A DNA stretch of 64,000 nucleotides from Clostridium_AD sp050717545 (GCF_050717545.1 NZ_JBOITN010000042.1:1-64000), one strand, 5' to 3'; shown: positions 14,940-23,903, counted from the first letter of the stretch. The notes: a model not told the origin generated them from the sequence alone. Numbers and translations: made by a program.

Positions 14940-14965
14940 TAGATTATATAATACTATAAGTGATT

Positions 14966-15484
14966 TTATTTAAAAAATGCTCTTCCACTGCCCATCCTCG
15001 CGCCACCATTCCCATGAGTATTACTTGTTCGATGAACATTACCTGTTCCATTTGAATTTTTATTTCCTTGACCAAAATTACCTGTGCAAGACTCTGCGTT
15101 AGTTTTTAAATTTTCCTTTAAAGTAGCACCTTCTTCTTTTGTAATAGCACCTTTTGTTACAGCAGTATCTACTGCTTTGGATTTTTCTGTAAGTAGAGCA
15201 GCCTTAAAGTTTTCTTCGCTCATACCTTTTTCCTTAGCAAGTTCATATACCGTTTTTCCAGAATTAAGCTCATCTGTTATTTGAGTGGTTGTTAATCCTA
15301 GTTTGTCTTTAAGAACAGAAGTTACGTAGTCATATCCTCTAAGTCCTGTAGTTCGGGCCATTCCTAAAGCTTGGTGAATTGTCGTAGTTTTAGTATCACC
15401 AGAGGTTTCTGCGGCAAATACTGTACCTGTAGCTCCAAGTATTAATGTTAAAGTCAATGCAATTGCTATTTTTTTGCTTTTCAT
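14966..15484 (-). CDS. Secreted DUF2680-like protein
   Basis: I start at 15484 (MKSKKIAIALTLTLILGATG) because GAGGAGG lies just upstream; a longer frame begins at 15505 without a site. The 172-residue protein has a Sec signal peptide with a likely cut after VFAA. A helical DUF2680-type region follows with two repeats of a predicted zinc-independent helical motif (LGLTTTQITDELNSGKTVYE and GAITKEEGATL). The low-complexity C-terminus is rich in Asn, Gly, His and Thr (NTHGNGGARMGSGRAFFK). The function is unknown. Divergent from it lies a two-component system. Confidence 0.75.
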   Translation of the reverse strand: MKSKKIAIALTLTLILGATGTVFAAETSGDTKTTTIHQALGMARTTGLRGYDYVTSVLKDKLGLTTTQITDELNSGKTVYELAKEKGMSEENFKAALLTEKSKAVDTAVTKGAITKEEGATLKENLKTNAESCTGNFGQGNKNSNGTGNVHRTSNTHGNGGARMGSGRAFFK

Positions 15485-15577
15485 TTTTATTCCTCCTCGA
15501 ATCACTTTTTATTTGGTATACGTATATAATAACAAAATTATAGATTTGAAAAGTGTTATTTTTGTGTCATTTATATT

Positions 15578-15713
15578 AAATCATCTCCTGCGGAGCTGAA
15601 ACATTAACGACTTCAGAAGGAGATTTATATTCCCCTTGAAGTTTTCTATTTGTTAGGGTATGTAACTCCCACTTATAGAAGTGGGAGACTTTCCTTCTGA
15701 AATGTCGTTAAAT
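15578..15713. repeat. Dispersed palindromic repeat, copy A (long form)
   Basis: Starts AAATCATCTCCTGCGGAGCT and ends TTCTGAAATGTCGTTAAA. Inside, TTAACGACTTCAGAAGGA (15605-15622) is answered by the near-inverted TCCTTCTGAAATGTCGTTAA. The centre holds an extra segment of about 65 bases with the hairpin CTCCCACTT-atag-AAGTGGGAG (15666-15687). Related copies are at 32158, 42588 and 45559. Confidence 0.7.
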
Positions 15714-15730
15714 AAAATTTATTGTTTTGC

Positions 15731-15771
15731 CACAATTAGTACACAATACACTGATTGATAAATGGTATAAT
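15731..15771 (+). promoter_or_regulatory. Promoter with direct-repeat site before the response regulator
   Basis: CACAATTAGTACACA gives two CACA boxes 11 bases apart (15731 and 15742), upstream of TATAAT at 15766-15771. The same motif with the same spacing recurs at 17991-18005 before the SHOCT gene. One-turn direct repeats are typical of OmpR/PhoB regulators. Confidence 0.6.
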
Positions 15772-15816
15772 TTAATAAATGATATAATTTGTTAAATTAT
15801 TATTGGAGGGAAAGTT

Positions 15817-16509
15817 ATGGGGAAGAAGATACTAGTTGCGGATGATAATGAGGAGATTATAAAAATTATAAAACCTTACCTTATTAAAGAAGGTTTCGAG
15901 GTAATAACTGCATATGACGGAAATGAAGCTTTAGTTAAAAATACAGAATATAATCCGTCGCTTATTCTTTTGGATATTATGATGCCCCACAGAAATGGAT
16001 TAGAGGTATGTACTGAGATAAGAAAAACTTCAAATGTACCTATAATAATGATTACTGCAAGAAGTGATGATGGTGATAAGATAATGGCGTTAGATACTGG
16101 AGCTGATGATTATATAGTAAAACCTTTTAGTCCAGGAGAAGTCGTTGCGAGAGTTAAAGCTGTTCTTAGAAGAATAGTTACAAGTGAAACCGAAAAGATA
16201 ACTGTAATTAAATATAATTACCTTGAAATTGATATAGGGAATTATTCCGTTAAGATAGACGATAGTACTGTAAATTTAACAAAAAAAGAAATAGAGGTGT
16301 TGTGGATGCTTGCAAATTCACCTAATAAAATTCTTTCAAGGGATAATTTACTTGATAATATATGGGGAACTGAATATTTTGGAGATCCAAGAACTGTAGA
16401 CACACATATTAAAAGGCTAAGGGCAAAGCTTAAACTAGAAAATCAATATAGCTGGAACATTAAAACTGTATGGTCGCTTGGATATAAATTTGAGGTTAAT
16501 TATGATTAA
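15817..16509 (+). CDS. OmpR/PhoB-family response regulator
   Basis: 230 residues. Receiver domain about 1-118 with acidic pocket DD9-10, phosphorylation Asp53 (LLDIMMP), Thr in MITAR and Lys in VKPF. The C-terminal winged helix (about 130-228) has TKKEIEVLWMLA and VDTHIKRLRAKL. TTGGAGGGAAAG supplies the ribosome binding site. The histidine kinase gene overlaps its 3' end by 8 bases, so the pair is co-translated. The CACA direct repeats upstream of this gene and before the SHOCT gene are likely binding sites. Confidence 0.92.
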   Translation: MGKKILVADDNEEIIKIIKPYLIKEGFEVITAYDGNEALVKNTEYNPSLILLDIMMPHRNGLEVCTEIRKTSNVPIIMITARSDDGDKIMALDTGADDYIVKPFSPGEVVARVKAVLRRIVTSETEKITVIKYNYLEIDIGNYSVKIDDSTVNLTKKEIEVLWMLANSPNKILSRDNLLDNIWGTEYFGDPRTVDTHIKRLRAKLKLENQYSWNIKTVWSLGYKFEVNYD

Positions 16510-17944
16510 AAAAAGTATAAGTACTAAACTAACAGCAGGGTTTGTATTAATAGTACTAATATCCACCCTATGTATAGGTATAATTGCAATAAACATATTT
16601 AAGAATAGTATATTTAACATGAAAGAAAAAAATGTTACTCTACATGCTGAAAAATTGGCAACTGTAATAGAACCCTATATTGAAAGTGATATGGAAACTA
16701 AGGAGTATAAAGATATCATAAAGGGAGTTAGCTCATTTGATAACACAAAAGTATGGCTAGTTAGCTTAAAGGGTGAGATCCGAACAATTTATGAAAATGA
16801 TGAAAATGCCTTAGAGAAAAATTCAGAAGTTCAAGATGTCTATTCAGAGATTATTACAAGTGCAATTGGTGGCGATTCAAAATCAATACAAGGATATAAT
16901 ACTTACTATGAAGAGAATATGATAAGTATTTCAGTTCCAATTACAAATAATAATAATAAAGTAATTGAAGTAATTATCGTTCATTCTTCTACTTTAGATT
17001 TATCAAGTTCTATGGACAAATTTTTTATTTATCTAATTGCTGCACTTCTAGGTGAAATAGCAATTGCAGGTTTATTAAGTTTCTATTTTTCTAAAAATAT
17101 AACAAAACCTATTAAAATAATTAATGAAGCGGCTATGCAAATGACGAGTGGAAATTTTAATGTTAAAACAAATATATACCAAAAAGATGAGATTGGAGAG
17201 TTATCAACTTCCTTCGATATATTATCAGCGAGGCTTGAATATAATATTGGTCAGCAAAAAAAACTAGAACAGATGCGCAAGGATTTTGTAGCAAATGTGT
17301 CCCATGAATTTAGAACGCCTCTAACTATAATAAGAGGAAATCTTGAAGGGCTATATGACGAAGTAATACCAGCGCAGGAGGCTCATGAAAATTACCTTAT
17401 ACTAATTAAAGAGACCAAAAGACTTGAAGCCTTGGTAGCGGATTTGCTTAGTTTAAGCAAACTAGAATCTGGGAAAGTAGCATTGAATTTTAAAAATATT
17501 GACATCAAAACAATACTTTTGGATATATCGCGTATATTAAAGCCAATAACTAAAGCAAAAAATATAGAACTCGAATTAATTGATGAGGATGACGTGCCGG
17601 CGGTTTGGAGTGATTATGATAAACTTAAGCAGTTATTAATAATTTTTATAGATAATGCTATTAAGTTTTCTCCGGAAAGTAGTAAAATAGAGTTAGTTAT
17701 AAGTTTTATGGGAAATATTTCAATAACAATAATTGATCATGGGATAGGGATTAGTAAAGAGGATATTCCTTTTATCGGTGAAAGATTTTATAAAGCAGAT
17801 AAGGCTAGAGAATATTCAGCTAAAGGGACAGGATTAGGTATTTCTATTGCTAAACATCTAATTAAGATCTTAAATTGCGAGCTTGAAATAGAAAGTGAAA
17901 TAAATATAGGGACACAAATTAAAATAAAATTTCTGAAGATTTAG
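16502..17944 (+). CDS. Sensor histidine kinase
   Basis: ATG 16502 overlaps the regulator stop and has GAGG upstream; an in-frame start at 16478 has none. The 480-residue protein has TM1 (about 10-32), an extracytoplasmic sensor of about 135 residues, TM2 (about 170-192) and a HAMP domain (KNITKPIKIINEA). HisKA follows with ANVSHEFRTPLTIIRGN (His268), and HATPase_c with DNAIKFSP, DHGIGI and GTGLGISIAKHL. It phosphorylates the neighbouring regulator. The signal is unknown. The complex is membrane-bound. Confidence 0.9.
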   Translation: MIKKSISTKLTAGFVLIVLISTLCIGIIAINIFKNSIFNMKEKNVTLHAEKLATVIEPYIESDMETKEYKDIIKGVSSFDNTKVWLVSLKGEIRTIYENDENALEKNSEVQDVYSEIITSAIGGDSKSIQGYNTYYEENMISISVPITNNNNKVIEVIIVHSSTLDLSSSMDKFFIYLIAALLGEIAIAGLLSFYFSKNITKPIKIINEAAMQMTSGNFNVKTNIYQKDEIGELSTSFDILSARLEYNIGQQKKLEQMRKDFVANVSHEFRTPLTIIRGNLEGLYDEVIPAQEAHENYLILIKETKRLEALVADLLSLSKLESGKVALNFKNIDIKTILLDISRILKPITKAKNIELELIDEDDVPAVWSDYDKLKQLLIIFIDNAIKFSPESSKIELVISFMGNISITIIDHGIGISKEDIPFIGERFYKADKAREYSAKGTGLGISIAKHLIKILNCELEIESEINIGTQIKIKFLKI

Positions 17945-17948
17945 TAAA

Positions 17949-17985
17949 AAATCCACCTGTGAGATAGGTGGATTTATTTTTTTGT
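17949..17985 (+). terminator. Terminator after the two-component operon
   Basis: AAATCCACCT (17949-17958) pairs with AGGTGGATTT (17966-17975), followed by ATTTTTTTG. Confidence 0.85.
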
Positions 17986-17990
17986 TTTGT

Positions 17991-18005
17991 CACAATTAGT
18001 CCACA
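17991..18005 (+). promoter_or_regulatory. Second CACA direct-repeat site
   Basis: CACAATTAGTCCACA, nearly identical to 15731-15745 with the same upstream TTTTG. It places the SHOCT/polyferredoxin genes in the probable regulon of the adjacent response regulator. Confidence 0.5.
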
Positions 18006-18060
18006 TTTTAATCTTTTTTAAATGATATTATTATGGAAAGTAGTAGAAAGGAATGATGAT

Positions 18061-18381
18061 ATGAGGCATGGGCGTTATATGGGGTATGGTTTTTACGGTT
18101 CATATATATTATCTATTTTAGTTATACTTATAATAATTTCGTTAGTAGTCTTTCTTTTATACAAAAGGCGTAAAAGCAACCACTTTGAAAAAAGTATGGA
18201 AATATTAAAGGGGAGGTATGTTAGGGAAGAGATAAGTGTAGATGAGTTTAGAGAAAAAACACTAACAATTGATGGATTGGATGTAAAGGAACCAGTAGTA
18301 ATAACACTTGTAGACAGATATGTAAAAGGTGAAATTAATACAAATGAGTTTTTTATAATGTTAGAAGAAATAAAGAGATAA
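18061..18381 (+). CDS. Small membrane protein with SHOCT domain
   Basis: ATG 18061 follows AAAGGAATGATGAT; a longer frame from 18022 lacks a site. 106 residues: a His/Gly/Tyr-rich start (MRHGRYMGYGFYGSY), one transmembrane helix (about 13-36), a basic stop-transfer, and a SHOCT motif (MEILKGRYVREEISVDEFRE). SHOCT is a short oligomerisation or interaction module. A second ERYVxGEI-like copy (VDRYVKGEINTNEFFIMLEE) makes it a tandem SHOCT. The function is unknown. It precedes the polyferredoxin gene by 25 bases and shares its promoter. Confidence 0.8.
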   Translation: MRHGRYMGYGFYGSYILSILVILIIISLVVFLLYKRRKSNHFEKSMEILKGRYVREEISVDEFREKTLTIDGLDVKEPVVITLVDRYVKGEINTNEFFIMLEEIKR

Positions 18382-18405
18382 TAAATATGATGGTGGGGGA
18401 GTATT

Positions 18406-19521
18406 ATGAAAAACAATAAATATGTAAAATATTTAAGATGGGTATTATTGTCGTTTTTTCTTATTATGGTTACTAGAGAAGCTTATCTGCATCAAGTTTT
18501 AGGGGGAAGAGTAGCGCCATCAATACACGCATTATGTCCATATGGAGCATTGGAAACATTTTATAGTTTGATATTTGGGGGAACATTTTTGCAGAAAATA
18601 TTTTCTGGTACAATGGTACTTTTAGGTATTACTTTAGTACTAGCATTAATATTTAGAAGAAGCTTTTGTGGTTTAATATGTCCATTTGGAGCACTTCAAG
18701 AATTCTTTGGGATAATTGGGAAGAAGATATTCCATAAAAGATTTATTATGCCTATAGCCATAGACAAGCCTTTAAGGTATTTAAAGTATGTTGTTTTAGT
18801 AGTTACTATATATTTTGCATGGAAAATAGCAGGACTTTGGATGGATCCATATGATCCGTGGGCAGCTTACGGACATATAACAGCTGGATATGAGAGTTTA
18901 GTTACTGAATATTTAATTGGAACTATAACATTAGTTATTATTTTGGTGGGTTCAATGCTTTATGATAGATTTTTTTGTAAATACATTTGCCCTATGGGTG
19001 CAGTATACGGTATTGTTTCAAAAATTAGTCCAAGTAAGATCGTCAGAGATAAAGATAAATGCATTAATTGTAATTTATGTAGTAAAAGTTGCCCAATGAA
19101 TATTGATGTAGCAAAAGCTGACTCGGTAACATCGACAGAATGTATTAGCTGTCAAGCATGTGTACTTTCTTGCCCTAAGTCAGGTGCATTAGAATATAAA
19201 ATTGGGGAAAAAACATTGAAAACTTTAACTGTAATTATATTTGTATTAGGCATATTTTTTATGGGAGTATTTATAAGCAAAACGGTTGGAGTGTTTGAAG
19301 TATTTCCAAAGCAAATAACAGCTGAATCCAAAATAAATGTGGATGATATTAAAGGATATATGACAATTAAGGACGTTTCAATTGGAACTAATATTGAATT
19401 AAAAGAAGTATACAAGAAGTTAGAGATTCCAGAAACAGTTCCAGAAAGTACTAAATTAAAGGAGGTAAGTAACTTTGTAGCAGGTTTTGAAGTGGAAGTT
19501 GCTAGAGAAAAACTAAAATAA
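18406..19521 (+). CDS. Membrane-bound 4Fe-4S polyferredoxin (NapH/YccM-like)
   Basis: 371 residues. About five transmembrane helices carry two CxxxCP motifs (CGLICPFGALQEF and CKYICPMGAVYG), as in NapH/NosR/YccM. Two 4Fe-4S ferredoxin motifs follow (CINCNLCSKSCPM near 222 and CISCQACVLSCP near 247). A last membrane helix and an extracytoplasmic tail of about 80 residues end the protein. It should pass electrons at the membrane. The tail beginning at KINVDDIKGYMTIKDVSIG resembles domains in similar proteins of unknown partner. Co-transcribed with the SHOCT gene, near sulfur-metabolism genes. Confidence 0.85.
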   Translation: MKNNKYVKYLRWVLLSFFLIMVTREAYLHQVLGGRVAPSIHALCPYGALETFYSLIFGGTFLQKIFSGTMVLLGITLVLALIFRRSFCGLICPFGALQEFFGIIGKKIFHKRFIMPIAIDKPLRYLKYVVLVVTIYFAWKIAGLWMDPYDPWAAYGHITAGYESLVTEYLIGTITLVIILVGSMLYDRFFCKYICPMGAVYGIVSKISPSKIVRDKDKCINCNLCSKSCPMNIDVAKADSVTSTECISCQACVLSCPKSGALEYKIGEKTLKTLTVIIFVLGIFFMGVFISKTVGVFEVFPKQITAESKINVDDIKGYMTIKDVSIGTNIELKEVYKKLEIPETVPESTKLKEVSNFVAGFEVEVAREKLK

Positions 19522-19532
19522 TTAAATAACTA

Positions 19533-19565
19533 GGTACACGGGTAAATTTCGTGTATCTTTTTTTA
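19533..19565 (+). terminator. Terminator after polyferredoxin gene
   Basis: GTACACG (19534-19540) pairs with CGTGTAT (19550-19556), then CTTTTTTTTA. Confidence 0.65.
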
Positions 19566-19640
19566 TTTAAGGTAAAAATAAATATTTAAAATAATTTTAA
19601 ACATCTATTGCTTTTTATTTTATATATGTTATTATATTAT

Positions 19641-19662
19641 TATATCGTAATATTAAGATATA
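19641..19662 (+). promoter_or_regulatory. Candidate ArsR-family operator upstream of rhodanese gene
   Basis: TATATC and GATATA form an inverted repeat separated by 10 bases in the promoter region of the rhodanese-arsR-CoADR operon. Autoregulation by the ArsR protein is an inference. Confidence 0.4.
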
Positions 19663-19700
19663 TAAATGTAGCCAAGATAAATAAAAGTGAGGTATAAATT

Positions 19701-20024
19701 ATGTTTAATTCAAATATTAAGAATGTAAGTTCAGAAGAAGCACATAAGCTTATAAATGGGGATAAAGAACTCATTATAATAGATGTAAGAACTAAAGAGG
19801 AATATGATGATGGTCACATTCCAGGAGCAAAACTAGTTCCAGTTCAGATTCTTTCTATGAAACTCGCGGAGCTTGATAAGTATAAAGATAAGCCAATACT
19901 TGTATATTGTGCATCTGGTGGCAGAAGTCCAAGGGCAGTAGATACTCTGGTAAATAATGATTTTAAAAATATTTACCATTTAAGTCGTGGAATAGGTTCT
20001 TGGAGATATAGTTTATCTAGTTAA
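19701..20024 (+). CDS. Single-domain rhodanese (sulfurtransferase)
   Basis: 107 residues, a complete rhodanese domain with IIDVRTKEEYDDGHIPGA and the active-site loop YCASGGRS (Cys70). It carries sulfane sulfur as a cysteine persulfide. Next to an ArsR regulator and a CoA-disulfide reductase with its own rhodanese and TusA domains, it most likely feeds persulfide sulfur into that pathway. GAGG lies before ATG. The protein is cytoplasmic, without a signal peptide. Confidence 0.9.
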   Translation: MFNSNIKNVSSEEAHKLINGDKELIIIDVRTKEEYDDGHIPGAKLVPVQILSMKLAELDKYKDKPILVYCASGGRSPRAVDTLVNNDFKNIYHLSRGIGSWRYSLSS

Positions 20025-20058
20025 GGTCCAGATTGAAATTTAGGAAAGAGGAAAATCT

Positions 20059-20343
20059 ATGGATATAAATTATATGAAATACAGTGAAATTACAAATATT
20101 TTAAAAGTATTGGCACATCCTATTAGGTTATGTATAGTAAAAAATCTACTAGATCAAGGTGAGTGTAATGTTGGTCATATGCAGACTTGTTTAAAGATTC
20201 CTCAATCCACTGTATCACAGCACCTACAGAAGTTAAGATATGCTGGTATAATAGAGGGCACAAGACACGGACTTGAAGTTAATTACAAAATTAGAGATGA
20301 AAGAATAATGAAGTTAATAAATTTAATTTTAATATTGAGTTAA
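20059..20343 (+). CDS. ArsR-family transcriptional regulator (persulfide-sensing candidate)
   Basis: 94 residues with the ArsR winged helix: ILKVLAHPIRLCIVKNLLDQ and IPQSTVSQHLQKLRYAGII. Three cysteines are present (Cys25, Cys36, Cys45). The classical metal site CVCE is absent, consistent with redox or persulfide sensing rather than arsenic, as in SqrR/BigR proteins that control sulfide oxidation. That is an inference from context. It lies 35 bases after the rhodanese gene and 41 before the CoADR gene, in one operon it probably autoregulates. Confidence 0.82.
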   Translation: MDINYMKYSEITNILKVLAHPIRLCIVKNLLDQGECNVGHMQTCLKIPQSTVSQHLQKLRYAGIIEGTRHGLEVNYKIRDERIMKLINLILILS

Positions 20344-20384
20344 TAAATATATTATGGAAATATGAAATACTAGGAGGAATAATA

Positions 20385-22859
20385 ATGATAAAAAAAACAT
20401 TAATAGTAGGTGGCGTAGCTGGTGGAGCTTCAACAGCAGCCAGACTTAGACGACTCGATGAAAATGCAGAAATAATTATGTTTGAAAGAGATGAATATAT
20501 TTCTTTTGCAAATTGTGGACTGCCTTATTATATTGGTGAAGTAATAAAAGATAGAGATAAGCTTTTAGTACAAACGCCAGAGAGTATGAATGCTAGATTT
20601 AATATAGATGTAAGAAATAACAGCGAAGTAGTAGCAATTGATATTAATAAAAAGGTGGTGACAGTTAACAGTAAGCTGCGTGGTACTTACGAAGAAAGCT
20701 ATGATTATTTAGTGTTATCACCAGGAGCAAAAGCAATTAAACCTAATATAGAGGGTATAAATAGTGATAGAATATTTACATTAAGAAATATACCAGATAC
20801 TGATAACATTAAAGCGTATGTGGATAAAAAGAAGATTAACAGTGCTGTAGTTATTGGTGGAGGATATGTTGGTGTTGAAATGGCTGAAAACTTAAAAGAA
20901 AGAGGTCTTGATGTTAAATTGGTAGAAGCGGCGCCACACATTTTAGCTCCTTTTGATACGGATATTGTTCTAAATGTTGAAAAAGAAATTTCGGATAATG
21001 GTGTTGAAATAATTTTGAATGATGGAGTTAAAGCATTTAGAGATACTGAAAATGGTATTGAAATGACTTTAAATAGTGGTGCAAAATTAAGTGCTGATAT
21101 AATAATACTGGCAATAGGAGTATTCCCTGATACTAAATTTGCAAAGGATGCTGGTATTAAAGTAGGCCCAAAAGGTCATATCTTAGTAAGTGATAAAATG
21201 GAAACTAGCGCAGAGGGAGTATTTGCAGTAGGTGATGCTATAGAGGTTATAGATTTTATAAACAAAAGCAATACTGCTGTGCCACTGGCTGGACCTGCAA
21301 ACAAGCAAGGAAGAATTGCAGCAGATAATATAGCTGGGTTAAACACTACTTATAAAGGAACACAGGGTACTGCGATTTTAAAGGTTTTTGGACTTACAGC
21401 AGCAAGTACTGGAAATAATGAGAGAACTTTAACAAGGCTTAATATTCCTTATAAAGTTATATTTGTTCATCCAGTATCTCATGCTTCTTATTATCCTGGA
21501 GCTCTAACAATGACGTTAAAACTTATTTTTAATGATGAAGGTAAAATTCTTGGAGCTCAAGGTGTGGGATATGATGGAGTTGACAAAAGAATAGATGTAC
21601 TTGCTACAGTTATTAGACTTGGTGGAACAGTTGATGATTTAACAGAATTAGAACTTTCTTATGCGCCACCTTTCTCATCAGCTAAGGACCCTGTAAATAT
21701 GGCAGGATTTGTTGCTCAAAATGTGTTAGCTGGAAGAATGGATGTATTAACTACAGATGAGTTTATGGAATATGATAGAGAAAATACAACTTTATTAGAT
21801 GTTCGTACAGAAATAGAATTTGATAATGGACATATAGATGGAGCTATAAATATACCATTAGATAGTTTAAGACAAAGGATAAGTGAACTTGATAAAAATA
21901 AAGAAATTATTGAATATTGTCAGGTAGGGTTAAGAGGCTATGTGGCCTCAAGAATTTTAACTCAAAATAATTTTAAGGTTAAAAACTTAACTGGAGGATA
22001 TAAATCAGTTTCAATTTCAAGTTTTAAACCTAGCAAAACTTTAGCAGCTGGTAAGACAAAAGGCCAGAGTTTAGATCCAGATACTCAAGTTATAAAAGAA
22101 ACACAAGCGAATGATAATTATGATAAACTTCTTGATGCTTGTGGACTATGTTGTCCAGGGCCGTTAATTCAAGTTAAAGCGAGTATTGATGAATTAAATG
22201 AAGGTCAAATATTAAAAGTAACAGCTTCTGATCCTGGATTTTATGAGGATATTAGAGCTTGGTGTACTAAAACAAATAATGAATTAATGGATTTAAGAAA
22301 AGAAAAAGGTATGGTATATGCTTTTATAAAAAAAAAAGATAACCAAACAACTCAGGTAAATAGGTCTTTTCCCTCAGATATAAGCGAAAAAAATAATAAA
22401 ACTATGGTAGTTTTTAGTGGTGATTTAGATAAAGCCATTGCAGCTTTTATTATTGCAAATGGAGCCGTTGCAATGGGTAGTAAGGTTACCATATTATTTA
22501 CATTTTGGGGTCTTAATATTATAAGGAAACCAGAAAAAGTATCTGTTAAAAAAGGAATGATTGATTCAATGTTTGGATTTATGATGCCAAGAGGAAGTAA
22601 AAAACTTAAACTTTCCCAAATGAATATGATGGGGCTTGGAGCTAAAATGATACGCTCCGTAATGAAAAATAAGAATATAGATTCTCTTGAAGACTTAATA
22701 AAATCAGCAATTGATAGTGGAGTGGAAGTAGTTGCGTGCTCTATGTCTATGGATGTAATGGGAATTACGCAGGAAGAACTTATTGACGGAGTAAAGATTG
22801 GTGGAGTTGGGTATTACCTAGGCCAAACTGAAGATTCAAATGTAAATCTATTTATATAA
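20385..22859 (+). CDS. CoA-disulfide reductase / rhodanese / TusA / DsrE four-domain fusion
   Basis: 824 residues. 1-450: FAD/NAD-dependent pyridine nucleotide-disulfide reductase with VGGVAGGASTA and the single catalytic Cys44 (FANCGLPYYIG), as in CoA-disulfide/persulfide reductases. About 455-555: rhodanese (LLDVRTEIEFDNGHIDGA, active Cys in EYCQVGLRG near 512). About 582-655: TusA-like domain (CGLCCPGPLIQVK, key Cys near 590). About 670-824: DsrE-like domain with CSMSMDVMGI. All expected cysteines are present, so sulfur could be relayed between domains and reduced to sulfide. GGAGG precedes ATG. It is the last gene of the ArsR operon. Confidence 0.9.
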   Translation: MIKKTLIVGGVAGGASTAARLRRLDENAEIIMFERDEYISFANCGLPYYIGEVIKDRDKLLVQTPESMNARFNIDVRNNSEVVAIDINKKVVTVNSKLRGTYEESYDYLVLSPGAKAIKPNIEGINSDRIFTLRNIPDTDNIKAYVDKKKINSAVVIGGGYVGVEMAENLKERGLDVKLVEAAPHILAPFDTDIVLNVEKEISDNGVEIILNDGVKAFRDTENGIEMTLNSGAKLSADIIILAIGVFPDTKFAKDAGIKVGPKGHILVSDKMETSAEGVFAVGDAIEVIDFINKSNTAVPLAGPANKQGRIAADNIAGLNTTYKGTQGTAILKVFGLTAASTGNNERTLTRLNIPYKVIFVHPVSHASYYPGALTMTLKLIFNDEGKILGAQGVGYDGVDKRIDVLATVIRLGGTVDDLTELELSYAPPFSSAKDPVNMAGFVAQNVLAGRMDVLTTDEFMEYDRENTTLLDVRTEIEFDNGHIDGAINIPLDSLRQRISELDKNKEIIEYCQVGLRGYVASRILTQNNFKVKNLTGGYKSVSISSFKPSKTLAAGKTKGQSLDPDTQVIKETQANDNYDKLLDACGLCCPGPLIQVKASIDELNEGQILKVTASDPGFYEDIRAWCTKTNNELMDLRKEKGMVYAFIKKKDNQTTQVNRSFPSDISEKNNKTMVVFSGDLDKAIAAFIIANGAVAMGSKVTILFTFWGLNIIRKPEKVSVKKGMIDSMFGFMMPRGSKKLKLSQMNMMGLGAKMIRSVMKNKNIDSLEDLIKSAIDSGVEVVACSMSMDVMGITQEELIDGVKIGGVGYYLGQTEDSNVNLFI

Positions 22860-22912
22860 TAAAAAAAGGGCCAGGTTAAAATAAATGAGCTCAATTAAGT
22901 AGATATTTAATT

Positions 22913-22955
22913 AAAAATACCACATTCCTATATTCAACAGGAATGTGGTATTTTT
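22913..22955. terminator. Bidirectional terminator between CoADR and sulfite reductase genes
   Basis: AAAAATACCACATTCCT (22913-22929) and its complement (22939-22955) form a 17-bp perfect stem flanked by A and T runs, between convergent genes. Confidence 0.88.
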
Positions 22956-22985
22956 ATGATGAATAATATAAAACTTTCGTTAAGA

Positions 22986-23903
22986 CTAGCAGGTAGCACC
23001 ACCAGTAAGATGAAATTCTTCATCTAATAACTGGCTTTTTATATTTTCAAATCCTATTCTTTCAATTGTTTGTGCGAAACGTTCTCCTGTTATACCTTGC
23101 TCTTTATATAAGAGAATTGCTTTTTCAATTACATTTAATGCTTCTTCTTTAGTACTGAAGACTTTATTTAATGCCTTGCCTATAGCAACACGTTTACCCC
23201 ATCTTCCGCCTATGTATATTTTATAACCTAGTTTTCCATCTTTAATTGCATCAAAAGTACATTTCCCTATACAACGGCCACAGTTATTACATTCCTCAGA
23301 ACTGATTTTTAATATTCCATCAACTACTTTAGCAGCACCTATAGGACAAGCTTCACTAACAGAACATTTTTTGCATCCATTACAGCTATCTTCATGGAAG
23401 TTAGGAATCATTTGTCCAATTATTCCCAAGTCGTTTAAGTTAGGTTTTACACAGTTATTTGGACATCCACCTACCGCAATCTTAAATTTATGGGGCAATT
23501 TAACACTAGCGTAACCATTGTAAAATCTTTCATGTATTTCTTCAGAAAGGGCAAAGGTGTCAATAAGACCGTATTGGCATGTGGTTCCCTTACAAGATAC
23601 AACAGGTCGTATCTTAGAGCCTGTACCACCTGTAACAAGACCTACTTTTGCAATATATGCGCGAAAATCCTCGATTTTGTCATAAGGAATACCTTGACAT
23701 TCAATAGTGAGTCTTGTAGTCATAGTAATAATACCATTACCAAATAGTTTAGCAGCATCAAATATACATTTTGACTCAGCAGAATTAAGAACGCCATTTA
23801 CGGTTATAACTCTTGCTGAGAAGTTATCAGTACCTTTGTTGTTTAAAAATCCAAGAGCTTTTACTCTTTTTTCGTCATCTGGGCTGATTGTTAATGTAGC
23901 CAT
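22986..23903 (-). CDS. Siroheme sulfite/nitrite reductase with ferredoxin domain
   Basis: 305 residues. An N-terminal ferredoxin-like half-domain (MTTRLTIECQGIPYDKIEDF) precedes the siroheme-4Fe4S site formed by CKGTTCQYG and GGCPNNCVKP. Two inserted 4Fe-4S motifs follow (CNGCKKCSVSEACP and CNNCGRCIGKC) and a second reductase half ending in Cys. This compact layout resembles the dissimilatory-like sulfite reductases of clostridia (AsrC type), but no asrA/asrB genes are adjacent. It probably reduces sulfite to sulfide, with electrons from ferredoxin. A divergent LysR gene likely regulates it. Confidence 0.85.
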   Translation of the reverse strand: MATLTISPDDEKRVKALGFLNNKGTDNFSARVITVNGVLNSAESKCIFDAAKLFGNGIITMTTRLTIECQGIPYDKIEDFRAYIAKVGLVTGGTGSKIRPVVSCKGTTCQYGLIDTFALSEEIHERFYNGYASVKLPHKFKIAVGGCPNNCVKPNLNDLGIIGQMIPNFHEDSCNGCKKCSVSEACPIGAAKVVDGILKISSEECNNCGRCIGKCTFDAIKDGKLGYKIYIGGRWGKRVAIGKALNKVFSTKEEALNVIEKAILLYKEQGITGERFAQTIERIGFENIKSQLLDEEFHLTGGATC

